The notes below the pieces were generated by a model. It was not told the DNA's origin, searched no databases, and saw nothing but the letters and a program-made list of their open reading frames with translations. From an uncultured Oscillospiraceae bacterium (lineage in GTDB: Bacteria; Bacillota; Clostridia; Oscillospirales; Oscillospiraceae), in contig CAJUCA010000006.1 in NCBI GenBank assembly GCA_910585265.1, forward strand, positions 1 through 47,819: 47,819 nt of DNA, given 5' to 3'. Positions 15,908-23,617 of this stretch are shown here, in pieces. Within the stretch, counting starts at the first letter, position 1. The number at the start of each line of letters is the position of its first letter. The position numbers were made by a program, and so were the translations under genes.

Positions 15908-17209
15908 TCAATGCTTCGGCGTCAAAACCTGGGTGCCGCCCATATAGGGCTGGAGGGCGGCGGGAATCTTCACCGACCCGTCCGCCTGGAGGTTGTTCTC
16001 CAGCAGGGCGATGAGCATACGGGGGGGCGCGGCCACGGTGTTGTTCAGCGTGTGGGGCAGGTAGCCGCCGCTCTCCCCCTTCACCCGCATTTTCAGCCGC
16101 CGGGCCTGGGCGTCGCCCAGGTTGGAGCAGGAGCACACCTCGAAATACTTCTTCTGCCGGGGGGACCAGGCCTCAATGTCGCAGGACTTCACCTTCAGAT
16201 CCGCCAGATCCCCGGAGCAGCACTCCAGCTGCCGGACCGGGATGTCCAGGGACCGGAACAGCTCCACGCTGTACCGCCACATCTTCTCGTACCAGTCCAT
16301 GGAGTCCTCGGGCCTGCACACCACGATCATCTCCTGCTTCTCGAACTGGTGGATGCGGTACACCCCCCGCTCCTCAATGCCGTGGGAGCCCTTCTCCTTC
16401 CGGAAGCAGGGGGAGTAGGAGGTCAGGGTCTGGGGCAGGCTGTCCTCCGGGATGATCTGGTCGATGAACTTGCCGATCATGGAGTGCTCCGAGGTGCCGA
16501 TGAGGTAGAGGTCCTCCCCCTCGATCTTATACATCATGGCGTCCATATCCGTCTGGCTCATGACGCCCTCCACCACGTTGCCGTGGATCATGAAGGGGGG
16601 GATGCAGAAGGTGAAGCCCTTGCCGATCATGAAGTCCCGGGCGTAGGCCAGCACCGCCTCGTGGAGGCGGGCGATGTCCCCCATGAGGTAGTAGAACCCG
16701 GCCCCGGACACACGGCCCGCCGCGTCCATGTCCACCCCGTCAAAGGACTCCATGATCTCGGTGTGGTAGGGGATGTCGAAGTCGGGCACCACAGGCTCCC
16801 CAAACCGCTCCACCTCCACGTTCTCGCTGTCGTCCCTGCCGATGGGCACGGAGGGGTCGATGAGGTTGGGGATCTGGAGCATGATCTTCCGGATCTCCGC
16901 CGCCAGCTCGTCCTCCAGCTTTTCCAGCTCCGCCAGACGGTCGGCGTTGGCCTTCACCTGGGCCTTGGCCTCCTCCGCCTCCGCCAGCTTGGAGGGGTCC
17001 TTTTTCGCCTGCCCCATCAGCATACCCACCTGCTTGGACAGCTTGTTCCGCTCGGAGCGCAGGTTGTTGGCCTCAGTCATGGCGTCCCGGTTCCGGCGGT
17101 CCAGCTCGATGACCTGGTCCACCAGGGGGAGCTTGCCCTCCTGGAACTTCTTTTTGATGTTTTCCTTGACGAGCTCCGGGTTGTCCCGGAGGAACTTGAT
17201 GTCTAACAT
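15908..17209 (-). CDS. serS: Seryl-tRNA synthetase
   Basis: 433 residues. The N-terminal antiparallel coiled coil (residues about 30-105) binds the tRNA-Ser long arm. The class II catalytic core shows TSYSPCFRKEKGSHG (motif 2, with GVYRIHQFEKQEM) and NNTVAAPPRMLIALLENN (motif 3). It charges tRNA-Ser. It starts 31 bases after the stop of the upstream coiled-coil gene, so it may be co-transcribed with the par cluster. Confidence 0.97.
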   Translation of the reverse strand: MLDIKFLRDNPELVKENIKKKFQEGKLPLVDQVIELDRRNRDAMTEANNLRSERNKLSKQVGMLMGQAKKDPSKLAEAEEAKAQVKANADRLAELEKLEDELAAEIRKIMLQIPNLIDPSVPIGRDDSENVEVERFGEPVVPDFDIPYHTEIMESFDGVDMDAAGRVSGAGFYYLMGDIARLHEAVLAYARDFMIGKGFTFCIPPFMIHGNVVEGVMSQTDMDAMMYKIEGEDLYLIGTSEHSMIGKFIDQIIPEDSLPQTLTSYSPCFRKEKGSHGIEERGVYRIHQFEKQEMIVVCRPEDSMDWYEKMWRYSVELFRSLDIPVRQLECCSGDLADLKVKSCDIEAWSPRQKKYFEVCSCSNLGDAQARRLKMRVKGESGGYLPHTLNNTVAAPPRMLIALLENNLQADGSVKIPAALQPYMGGTQVLTPKH

Positions 17210-17240
17210 AGTATCACCTTTCTCTTATGCTTTGTTCCGT

Positions 17241-18263
17241 TTAATTGGGGCCCCAGGGGAGCGGGGGAAGCTCAAAGGGCAGATTGTAACCCTCGTCGGT
17301 GTGGCCATAGACCGGGTTCCACGCCAGCGAAGTGTCCGCCTCTTCCCGCAGGCACCCCTCTACAGACAGGGAGGCAACCAGCTGGTGGTACAGGGTGACG
17401 GTGCGCCCGGAGCGGTACAGCAGCCCCCGTCCGTCAGGGGTGTTCAAGGGAGTGTCCACCAGGAACTGGGTGGCAGCGTTCAGATTTTCCCGGACGTAGT
17501 ATTGATCCATGGCGCACCACAGGATGCCCAGCACCGCCATCGCCGGGTCCTCGCTTGGCCCCGTGCCGGGAGGCCACAGGGGGGTGGTGCCGTTTTTCTT
17601 GGTCATGCCGCTGCTGGAAAGCACGCCCTTTTCCTCCAACAGCTGCCGCACCTCGTCATACCGCTCTTGCTGGATGGAACCCAGCGGGGAGGGCATGGCA
17701 CCGCCAAAGACAATGCGTTCCGGCTCGTCCTCCCCCGGCGGCCGGAGTATGCCGTCCTCCAGCACCATCACCAGCGCGGCCATGGACAGGTCGTCCTGTT
17801 CCACGAATTGCTCCATATAATAAAGGTACTCGCTCTGCCGCATTCGGTACACCATTCGTTGGTATCGGTAGGCCTGCTCGAAGGAGTGCTGGCTGAGCTG
17901 GCTGCTCTGCTCGTCAACCTCCGCTTGCAGGTCGGCGTTTTCCTGGAGAAGCCTCTCGTTTTCCTCCCGCAGCTCGTCCACCGCCCGGATCTCGTCCACC
18001 GCGGCCCCCAGCTGGTCCAGCCGCTGGTTGAGGCTGGTCAGCAGGACGGCGCACAGCAGGCCCGTCACCGCCGCCCCGCCCAGCAGGCCGCACAGCCAGG
18101 GGACGGCCCGTTCCCGCAGGGGGGTCTTTTGTTCCGGGGGCGGCGGTTCGTTCTCCGGAAGCGGCGGGTCGAACTTAGGCGGGTAGGAGGAGGGCCGCGG
18201 CTCCTCCTGGCCCCGGTTCAGGATCTCGTCCAGAAGGTCCACCGGGTTTTTTTCCTGATCCAT
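17241..18263 (-). CDS. Single-pass membrane coiled-coil protein in par cluster, paralogue 2
   Basis: 340 residues from MDQEKNPVDLLDEIL. The layout is a cytoplasmic Pro-rich segment (residues 20-48), one membrane helix (about 53-76, WLCGLLGGAAVTGLLCAVLL), a coiled coil (about 78-120, VDELREENERLLQENADLQA), then a soluble outer domain. The part YRYQRMVYRMRQSEYLYYME, then QFVEQDDLSMAALVM, matches the neighbouring 463-residue protein. Longer in-frame extension upstream runs through repeat DNA and is not credible. The function is unknown; the position suggests a link to chromosome partitioning or simple co-transcription. Confidence 0.7.
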   Translation of the reverse strand: MDQEKNPVDLLDEILNRGQEEPRPSSYPPKFDPPLPENEPPPPEQKTPLRERAVPWLCGLLGGAAVTGLLCAVLLTSLNQRLDQLGAAVDEIRAVDELREENERLLQENADLQAEVDEQSSQLSQHSFEQAYRYQRMVYRMRQSEYLYYMEQFVEQDDLSMAALVMVLEDGILRPPGEDEPERIVFGGAMPSPLGSIQQERYDEVRQLLEEKGVLSSSGMTKKNGTTPLWPPGTGPSEDPAMAVLGILWCAMDQYYVRENLNAATQFLVDTPLNTPDGRGLLYRSGRTVTLYHQLVASLSVEGCLREEADTSLAWNPVYGHTDEGYNLPFELPPLPWGPN

Positions 18264-18281
18264 GACAGCCTCCTTCCCTGG

Positions 18282-18297
18282 TGTTTCACGTGAAACG
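18282..18297. promoter_or_regulatory. parS: parS site 1
   Basis: TGTTTCACGTGAAACG, one mismatch from the 16-bp ParB site consensus TGTTTCACGTGAAACA. It lies between the start of the 340-residue gene and a two-unit repeat array that begins at its edge. Confidence 0.92.
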
Positions 18298-18520
18298 CGT
18301 CGTCGCAAAGTCCGCTTACTCCGTTTCCGCCTGCGGCGAAAACTGCGTTCGCTCCCTTGCTCCTCCTTTCCCCACAAAGCCGGAGGGCGGCTTTGCGGGG
18401 GCCCCTGTTCAGCAAAGTCCGCTAAGCTCCGCTTCCGGCTTTGCCGAAAGCTCCGCCCGCTCCCTTGCTCCTCCTCTCCCCACAAAGCCGGAGGGCGGCT
18501 TCGTGGAGGGCGCGTTCAGC
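18298..18520 (+). repeat. Two ~107-bp repeat units next to parS 1
   Basis: Unit one starts at GTCGTCGCAAAGTCCGC directly after parS; unit two starts at GCAAAGTCCGC near 18413. Each has a first hairpin (GTTTCCGCC/GGCGAAAAC here, GCTTCCGGC/GCCGAAAGC in unit two), a constant CGCTCCCTTGCTCCTCCT stretch, and a second hairpin (CCCCACAAAGCC/GGCTTTGCGGGG). Confidence 0.85.
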
Positions 18521-18530
18521 TGTGTGATTC

Positions 18531-19922
18531 CTACCGGGAGATGGTAATTTCCCCCGGCTCCAGCACTCCCTGTTTTTCCAGCAGGGTGATGATCTCCGCC
18601 AGCCGCGCATGGTTGTCAAAATACGCCGTGCCATCCTGGTTCATGATGCCCAGATCCGGATTTTCCTGGGCCAGGATCTGGACGTATTTGACGGCTGTCT
18701 CGTAATTCTTATCCCGGAGGGCCTGCTCCAAAATGGCGAAGGCTGTAAGGATATCGTGGCGGCTTTTCAATTCCTCGCCAGTGGATTCAGAGGATTGGAG
18801 TGCTTCCTCCAGTTTGGCATACTCCTCCTGGAGTGCCGCCAGCTCGTCCGTCAGGAGGGACAGGGTGTCCGCCTGCTCTCCGCCGCTTTCGCCATGGAGG
18901 GTGTCCATGCCTGTGCCGGTGGAGTCAGAATCGACTGTTGCCGTCACTTTTCCGTCCTCGTCCTCCTCCAGAGAACCCCGGAGGATCAAGTCCTTCTTAA
19001 TCTGCTCCAGCAGCTCCAGGGTGGAGGGACGGAAGGCCCCGTTTTTTAGGGTGTTCATCATCTCCTCATTCTGGTAAAAGTCTTTCACGTGGTGGGCGGC
19101 GTAGTTTAATCGATCTGTGGGGTAGTAGAGAATGTTCCAAAGTTTTTTGGCGGCGGCCAGCTCCCCCGGTCCGAACTCATCCTCCGCCAGGGTGATCCAG
19201 AGCATGGGGTTTTCCTCGGTAGCCCGGGGGTTGCGCTCCGCCAGCAGGTAATCCGAGTGATCCAGCACCTCCTGCCGCAGTTCCCGGTAGCGGGCCTGCT
19301 GTCCGGGGAGGGGGGCCTGACCTCCGATGGTGGGCACTTTCCAATTCCAATCATACCAGCCGTTGAACGATTCAATTCCCACCGCTGCCATAAGGTAGTC
19401 CTTCTCCCGGACAAACCGCTCCAGCCAAGCCAGCATCTGGCCCTTTTCCCGGTCGCGAAGGACGGATTCCACCATCTGGCTGTAGGTCTGGTTTTCCTCC
19501 TCCAGCGTGTCCCGTTCCTCCTCCGCCTGGGCTTTGGCCTCCTCCAGCTCCTGAATGGTGGCCTTGTGCTGTTCGTTCTCCTCCCGCAGCCCGTCAATCT
19601 CCTCCATCAGCTCCGCCCGGGACAGGTTCATGCTGTCCCGCAGGTCGCTGATGGCGGTTTCGCTGCTGCGCTGCTGGATGAAGTAGGCCAGCAGAAGCAG
19701 GATGAACGCCGCCCCGAACAGCACCAGCAGATAGCGGTAGACGGCGGTGCGCTTGTTGGGGGAGGGGGCCTCTTTTCCGTCCTCCGGGGGCGGGGGAGGG
19801 GCTTGGTCCTCCGGCGGTGAAGCGGGGGCGTCCTCCGGGGCGGCCCTTCTGGCCTCCTCCTGTTGGGCAACGGACTTGCTGATAATGGATTCCAGCAGAT
19901 CCTCCTGGGGCTTCTCGCTCAT
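18531..19922 (-). CDS. Single-pass membrane coiled-coil protein in par cluster, paralogue 1
   Basis: 463 residues. Acidic/proline-rich cytoplasmic head (residues 25-55), membrane helix about 62-83 (YLLVLFGAAFILLLLAYFI), long coiled coil about 90-155, a folded domain with YSQMVESVLRDREKGQMLAW and LERFVREKDYLMAAV, a second coiled coil near 355-395, and a helical C-terminal domain (FAILEQALRDKNYETAVKYV). Its ATG overlaps the parB stop by four bases. It is related to the 340-residue protein downstream. I know no characterised homologue; a membrane partner for ParB or the nucleoid is only a guess. Confidence 0.72.
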   Translation of the reverse strand: MSEKPQEDLLESIISKSVAQQEEARRAAPEDAPASPPEDQAPPPPPEDGKEAPSPNKRTAVYRYLLVLFGAAFILLLLAYFIQQRSSETAISDLRDSMNLSRAELMEEIDGLREENEQHKATIQELEEAKAQAEEERDTLEEENQTYSQMVESVLRDREKGQMLAWLERFVREKDYLMAAVGIESFNGWYDWNWKVPTIGGQAPLPGQQARYRELRQEVLDHSDYLLAERNPRATEENPMLWITLAEDEFGPGELAAAKKLWNILYYPTDRLNYAAHHVKDFYQNEEMMNTLKNGAFRPSTLELLEQIKKDLILRGSLEEDEDGKVTATVDSDSTGTGMDTLHGESGGEQADTLSLLTDELAALQEEYAKLEEALQSSESTGEELKSRHDILTAFAILEQALRDKNYETAVKYVQILAQENPDLGIMNQDGTAYFDNHARLAEIITLLEKQGVLEPGEITISR

Positions 19923-20821
19923 CCCTCGCCGCCCCCTTCCCCGGAACGCTCCGCCTGGGGCAGGGTGCCCAGCAGCTCCAGCAGGTCGTTGAGGTCGTCC
20001 ACATTATAATATTCCAGCTCCAGCTTGCCCTTCTTCCGCCCGTTGGAGATGGTCACCCTCCGGCCCAGCCGCAGGGACAGCTCCTTCTGCGCGCTCTCGA
20101 TATAGATCCGGTTTTCGTCCACGGGCTTGGGCTTCTTCTCCCGGGGCGGCTCCAGGGTGAAGTGCTTGGCCGCGCTCTCCGCCTGCCGGACGCTCATGCC
20201 CTCGTCCACAATCTTCTTGGCGAAGGCGGTCTGCGCCTGCTCCCCCTCCACCATGAGGACGGCCCTGCCGTGGCCCGCGGAGATGGCACCCGACCCCAGC
20301 AACTCCCGCACGGCGGGGGGCAGGGCGGTGAGCCGCAGGGCGTTGGCGATGGCGGGCCGGGACTTGCCCATCCGCCGGGCCAGCTCCTCCTGGGTCAGCC
20401 CGAAGTCGGTGAGCAGGGCCAGATAGCCCTCCGCCTCCTCCACCGGGTTCAGATCCTCCCGCTGGAGGTTTTCGATGAGGCCCAGCTCCATCACCTTGCG
20501 GTCGTCCGCCTCGATGATGACCACCGGGACCTCCTTCCGGCCCGCCAGCTTGGCGGCCCGCCACCGCCGCTCCCCGGCGATGATCTGGTAATACCCGGTG
20601 GACAGCCGCCGCACGGTGAGGGGCTGGATGATGCCGTGTTCCTCAATGGAGGACGCCAGATCCGCCAACGCCTCCTCGTCAAACCGCTTCCGGGGCTGGT
20701 TCAGCCCCGGCTCCACCTGGGAGATGGGCAGCAGGACGGAGCCAGCCTCCTGGCTTTGCAGGGTGGCGGCGTCGCCCATGAGGGCGTCCAGCCCCCGGCC
20801 CAGACCCTTGGTCTTTCCCAT
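19919..20821 (-). CDS. parB: Chromosome-partitioning protein ParB (Spo0J)
   Basis: 300 residues. The N-terminal CTP-binding/nuclease-like fold has IAGERRWRAAKLAG; the central HTH shows FGLTQEELARRMGKSRPAIA and SAGHGRAVLM; the C-terminal dimerisation domain ends DLNDLLELLGTLPQ. It loads on parS and spreads as a clamp, recruiting SMC and stimulating ParA. The start at MGKTKGLGRGLDAL is set by AAAGGA nine bases upstream. Five parS sites lie within 18.2-24.4 kb. Confidence 0.97.
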   Translation of the reverse strand: MGKTKGLGRGLDALMGDAATLQSQEAGSVLLPISQVEPGLNQPRKRFDEEALADLASSIEEHGIIQPLTVRRLSTGYYQIIAGERRWRAAKLAGRKEVPVVIIEADDRKVMELGLIENLQREDLNPVEEAEGYLALLTDFGLTQEELARRMGKSRPAIANALRLTALPPAVRELLGSGAISAGHGRAVLMVEGEQAQTAFAKKIVDEGMSVRQAESAAKHFTLEPPREKKPKPVDENRIYIESAQKELSLRLGRRVTISNGRKKGKLELEYYNVDDLNDLLELLGTLPQAERSGEGGGEG

Positions 20822-20880
20822 TGGTTCCATTCCTTTCTATTTATGTGTCTCCTGCGAGGGGGGGCGCGCCTCCGGCGGGG

Positions 20881-21083
20881 GTTACTTTCTGCTCGTGCAG
20901 AAAGTAACCAAAGACACGCATAGGGGGTTCCCCCCTATGTACCCCCCTTCTTCTTCGGAGGCGTGTTTGCAGGTTTCCGGCGCGCTCGGGTCGGGACTGG
21001 CTTCTCCCCTATTTCTGCTGCCGCCCGTGTGTGGGCACTGGACGTGGCGGGGTCCACGGTTGGTGCGCCTGGGTGGTGCGGCA
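20881..21083 (+). repeat. Composite hairpin element, copy 1
   Basis: Hairpin GTTACTTTCTGC/GCAGAAAGTAAC (20881-20908), then CCAAAGACACGCATAGGGGG, an inverted GGGGG/CCCCC stretch, and a conserved core with GGGACTGGCTTCTCCCC, CTGCTGCCGC and GGTGCGCCTGGGTGGTGCGG. Matching copies lie at 24398-24710 (reversed), 26218-26486 and 26794-27051 (reversed). With parS 2 and a repeat array it fills the 519 bases between parB and parA. Confidence 0.75.
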
Positions 21084-21128
21084 AACGGGCCGGGGTGCTT
21101 GAGTGCGCGCCTATGGACGGGACGCTGA

Positions 21129-21144
21129 TGTTTCACGTGAAACT
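21129..21144. promoter_or_regulatory. parS: parS site 2
   Basis: TGTTTCACGTGAAACT, one mismatch from consensus. It lies between parB and parA; a repeat array starts directly at its right edge. Confidence 0.92.
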
Positions 21145-21339
21145 CGTCGTCGCAAAGTCCGCTCTGTTCCGCTTCCCCCTGCGGGGAAAGCTCCACACGC
21201 TCCCTTGCTCCTCCTCTCCCCACAAAGCCTGAAGGACGGCTTTGCGGGGACCCCTTGCATAGCAAAGTCCGCTCTGTTCCGCTCCCTTGCTCCCCCTCTC
21301 CCCACGCGACCCGCTTGGCTGGGCTCGCGCGGGGGCCCT
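21145..21339 (+). repeat. Two ~107-bp repeat units next to parS 2
   Basis: The first unit (to about 21254) starts CGTCGTCGCAAAGTCCGC and has hairpin one as GCTTCCCCC/GGGGAAAGC. The second (from about 21260) lacks hairpin one and has a diverged second hairpin. It occupies the gap just downstream of parA. Confidence 0.8.
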
Positions 21340-21340
21340 T

Positions 21341-22111
21341 TTATTTCTCTACGGTAAGCGGGTTTTTCGTCAAAAACTCCTTTGCCAACGCCACATAGGC
21401 GTCCGTCCCCCGGGAGAGGGGGTCGTACACCGTCACCGGAACCCCGTGGCTGGGGGCCTCGGACAGCCGCACGTTCCGGGGGATCACCGAGGCGTACACC
21501 TTGCCGGGGAAGTGCCGCTTGACCTCCTCCGCCACCTGGAGGGACAGGTTGGTCCGCCCGTCGTACATCGTCAGCACCACGCCCTCCAGCTCCAGGGCGG
21601 GGTTGAGCCGCTGCTTGGCCAGCCGGACGGTATACAGCAGATCGCTCAGCCCCTCCAGGGCGTAATACTCGCACTGGACGGGAACCAGCAGGGTGTCGGC
21701 GGCGCACAGCCCATCCAGGGTCAGCAGCTCCAGGGAGGGGGGGCAGTCGATGAAGATGAAGTCATAGCTCTCCTTCACCTCGCCGATGGCGTCCTTCAGC
21801 CGGAACTCCCGGCGGTCCAGGCCGATGAGCTCCACCGTGGCCCCGGACAGGGCCTTGTTGGCGGGGGCCACGTCCGCCCATTTGGTGGCCACGATGGCCT
21901 TGGACAGGGGCGCGCCCCCCAGAATCACGTCATAGACGCTGGGGGAACGGGTCTTGTCCAGGCCAAAGCCGGAGGTGGCGTTGCCCTGGGGGTCGAAGTC
22001 GCACACCAGCACCCGCGCCCCCTGGGCGGTGAGGGCGGCGGCCAGATTGACGCAGGATGTGGTTTTGCCCACGCCGCCCTTTTGATTGACAACGGCAATG
22101 CTTTTGCCCAT
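21341..22111 (-). CDS. parA: Chromosome-partitioning ATPase ParA (Soj)
   Basis: 256 residues, the short Soj type without an N-terminal HTH. Walker A is VNQKGGVGKTTSCVNLAAAL; Walker A' LVCDFDPQGNATSGFG; Walker B YDFIFIDCPPSLELLTL. It binds DNA as an ATP dimer and is released by ParB. MGKSIAVVNQ is taken as the start; the in-frame codons further up come from parS and repeat DNA. Transcription probably starts near 22530, leaving a long repeat-filled leader. Confidence 0.96.
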   Translation of the reverse strand: MGKSIAVVNQKGGVGKTTSCVNLAAALTAQGARVLVCDFDPQGNATSGFGLDKTRSPSVYDVILGGAPLSKAIVATKWADVAPANKALSGATVELIGLDRREFRLKDAIGEVKESYDFIFIDCPPSLELLTLDGLCAADTLLVPVQCEYYALEGLSDLLYTVRLAKQRLNPALELEGVVLTMYDGRTNLSLQVAEEVKRHFPGKVYASVIPRNVRLSEAPSHGVPVTVYDPLSRGTDAYVALAKEFLTKNPLTVEK

Positions 22112-22159
22112 AGGTGGGTCCCCCTTTTTTCTCTCGGTGCCGGACGGGCCGGGCGGGAT

Positions 22160-22175
22160 TGTTTCACGTGAAACG
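22160..22175. promoter_or_regulatory. parS: parS site 3
   Basis: TGTTTCACGTGAAACG, one mismatch from consensus, 49 bases upstream of the parA start and within its probable leader. Confidence 0.92.
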
Positions 22176-22500
22176 CGTCGTCGCAAAGTCCGCTAAGCTC
22201 CGCTTCCGGCTTCGCCGAAAGCTCTGCCCGCTCCCTTGCTCCTCCTTTCCCCACAAAGCCGGAGGTCGGCTTTGCGGGGGCCCCTCGTTGTCGCAAAGTC
22301 CGCGTTGCTCCGCTTCCCCCTTCGGGGAAAGCTCTACACGCTCCCTTGCTCCTCCTCTCCCCACAAAGCCTGGAGGTCGGCTTTGCGGGGGCCCTCGTTG
22401 TCGCAAAGTCCGCGTTGCTCCGCTTCCCTCTGGGGGAAAGCTCTACACGCTCCCTTGCCCGCCGCTCCTTCCAAAAGCGAGACGCTTTTGGGGAGGCCCC
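22176..22500 (+). repeat. Three ~107-bp repeat units next to parS 3
   Basis: Units begin at about 22178, 22289 and 22397, the first directly after parS. First hairpins are GCTTCCGGC/GCCGAAAGC, GCTTCCCCC/GGGGAAAGC and GCTTCCCTC/GGGGGAAAGC; the base changes largely preserve pairing. The third unit degenerates after about 22460. This array lies in the parA leader. Confidence 0.85.
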
Positions 22501-22536
22501 AGGCGTCCCGCTTGCCCGCCGCTGGCGGTAGAATTC

Positions 22537-22565
22537 ATTATATCCTGTTTGGCAGTTGATTGCAA
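22537..22565 (-). promoter_or_regulatory. Probable parA promoter
   Basis: Minus strand TTGCAA (22565-22560), 17-base spacer, TATAAT (22542-22537). It is in the only AT-rich stretch between parA and the sigma gene. The transcript would carry about 420 bases of repeats and parS 3 before the parA start. Confidence 0.65.
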
Positions 22566-22617
22566 CTGTTTCACACCTGCCCTGGAAAAATTTCTGAAAC
22601 CATTTCGCCCGTTTCCG

Positions 22618-22626
22618 TGTTATGAT
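22618..22626 (+). promoter_or_regulatory. Extended -10 promoter element for sigma gene
   Basis: TGTTATGAT, an extended -10 (TG, one base, TATGAT), with only a weak -35 upstream. It points right, over the reversed repeat array, toward the sigma gene at 23039. Confidence 0.45.
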
Positions 22627-22674
22627 AGGTGAAAGAGCTTTTTCAGGCCCACAGTTTACTGTTCTCTCCAAAAG

Positions 22675-23001
22675 GGGGCCCCAGCAAAGCCGCCCTTCGG
22701 CTTTGTGGGGAGAGGAGGAGCAAGGGAGCGTGCGGAGCTTTCCCCGAAGGGGGAAGCGGAGCAGAGCGGACTTTGCTATACAAGGGGGCCCCCGCAAAGC
22801 CGCCCTTCGGCTTTGTGGGGAGAGGAGGAGCAAGGGAGCGCGCGGAGCTTTCGGCAAAGCCGGAAGCGGAGCAGAGCGGACTTTGCTATACAAGGGGCCC
22901 CCGCAAAGCCGTCCTTTGGCTTTGTGGGGAGAGGAGGAGCAAGGGAGCGAACGCAGTTTTCGCCGCAGGCGGAAACGGAGTAAGCGGACTTTGCGACGAC
23001 G
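22675..23001 (-). repeat. Three reversed ~107-bp repeat units ending at parS 4
   Basis: Three tandem units in reverse orientation; the last ends GCGGACTTTGCGACGACGCG and abuts parS 4. First hairpins are of the GGGGAA, GGCAAAGCC and GTTTTCGCC types. With the arrays at 22176-22500 they form a large inverted repeat around the divergent promoters. Confidence 0.85.
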
Positions 23002-23017
23002 CGTTTCACGTGAAAAA
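23002..23017. promoter_or_regulatory. parS: parS site 4 (diverged)
   Basis: CGTTTCACGTGAAAAA keeps the central TTTCACGTGAAA palindrome with changes at the edges. It lies 22 bases before the TTG start of the sigma gene, so ParB binding could affect its expression. Confidence 0.75.
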
Positions 23018-23038
23018 ATTTCCAAGGTGGTGAACCAT

Positions 23039-23617
23039 TTGACGGAGGAACAACTGATTCAAGACCTGCGCCGGGGGGACCTGTCCGCCCTGGAGACGCT
23101 GATGGACCGCTACACCCCCTACGTCTCCGCGGTGATCGCCCGGATTCTCCGGGGCCGTCCGGCGGACGTGGAGGAGCTGGCGGCGGACGTGTTCCTGGCG
23201 GCCTGGGACAACCGGGCCAAGCTGCGGCCGGGGCAGGTGAAGGGCTACCTGGGGGCCATCGCCCGGAACCGGGCCTTTAACCTCCTCCGGGCGGACCGGG
23301 CCAGCCTGCCCCTGGAGGACGATGTGCTCCTGCTGGCGGCGGACGGCCCCGACCGGGAGCTGGACAGGAGGGAGGCGGCCCGGACGGTGAACCGCGCGCT
23401 GTCCCAGCTGGACCGCCCCCAGCGGGAGCTGTTCGTGCGGCATTACTACTATGGCCAGACCGTCCAGGAGGCGGCCCAGGCCATGGGACTGAACCAGTCC
23501 ACCGCCAAGACCTGGCTGCGCCGGGGGCGGGAGACGCTGAAGGCAATTTTAGAACAGGAGGGTTATGGACATGAAGCGGTTGGAGATTTCCAAACTGATG
23601 GACGGGTACACGGATGA
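23039..23617 (+). CDS. ECF-type RNA polymerase sigma factor
   Basis: 192 residues from the TTG at 23039, eight bases after AAGGTGG. Region 2: LETLMDRYTPYVSAVIARIL and DVEELAADVFLAAWDNRAKL; region 4: LDRPQRELFVRHYYYGQTVQ and AAQAMGLNQSTAKTWLRRG. Open sequence upstream of the start is repeat DNA and is not part of the gene. It overlaps the next membrane protein, its probable anti-sigma partner, by 47 bases. Confidence 0.85.
   Translation: MTEEQLIQDLRRGDLSALETLMDRYTPYVSAVIARILRGRPADVEELAADVFLAAWDNRAKLRPGQVKGYLGAIARNRAFNLLRADRASLPLEDDVLLLAADGPDRELDRREAARTVNRALSQLDRPQRELFVRHYYYGQTVQEAAQAMGLNQSTAKTWLRRGRETLKAILEQEGYGHEAVGDFQTDGRVHG

Noticed and set aside
15911..17206. Plus-strand frame opposite serS
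   Set aside because: Antisense shadow of serS with no independent start signal or family pattern.
18264..18485. N-terminal extension of the 340-residue membrane protein
   Set aside because: It consists of translated repeat units and a parS site; the internal ATG at 18263 is the sensible start.
22501..22630. Replication origin at the divergent point between parA and the sigma gene
   Set aside because: No DnaA boxes are visible, and gyrB/gyrA position points to an origin left of the window.
22622..23038. N-terminal extension of the sigma gene and other frames through the repeat arrays (WGEEEQGS... type)
   Set aside because: These residues are translations of the ~107-bp repeats, recur in several frames and strands, and lie upstream of a well-placed ribosome-binding site.
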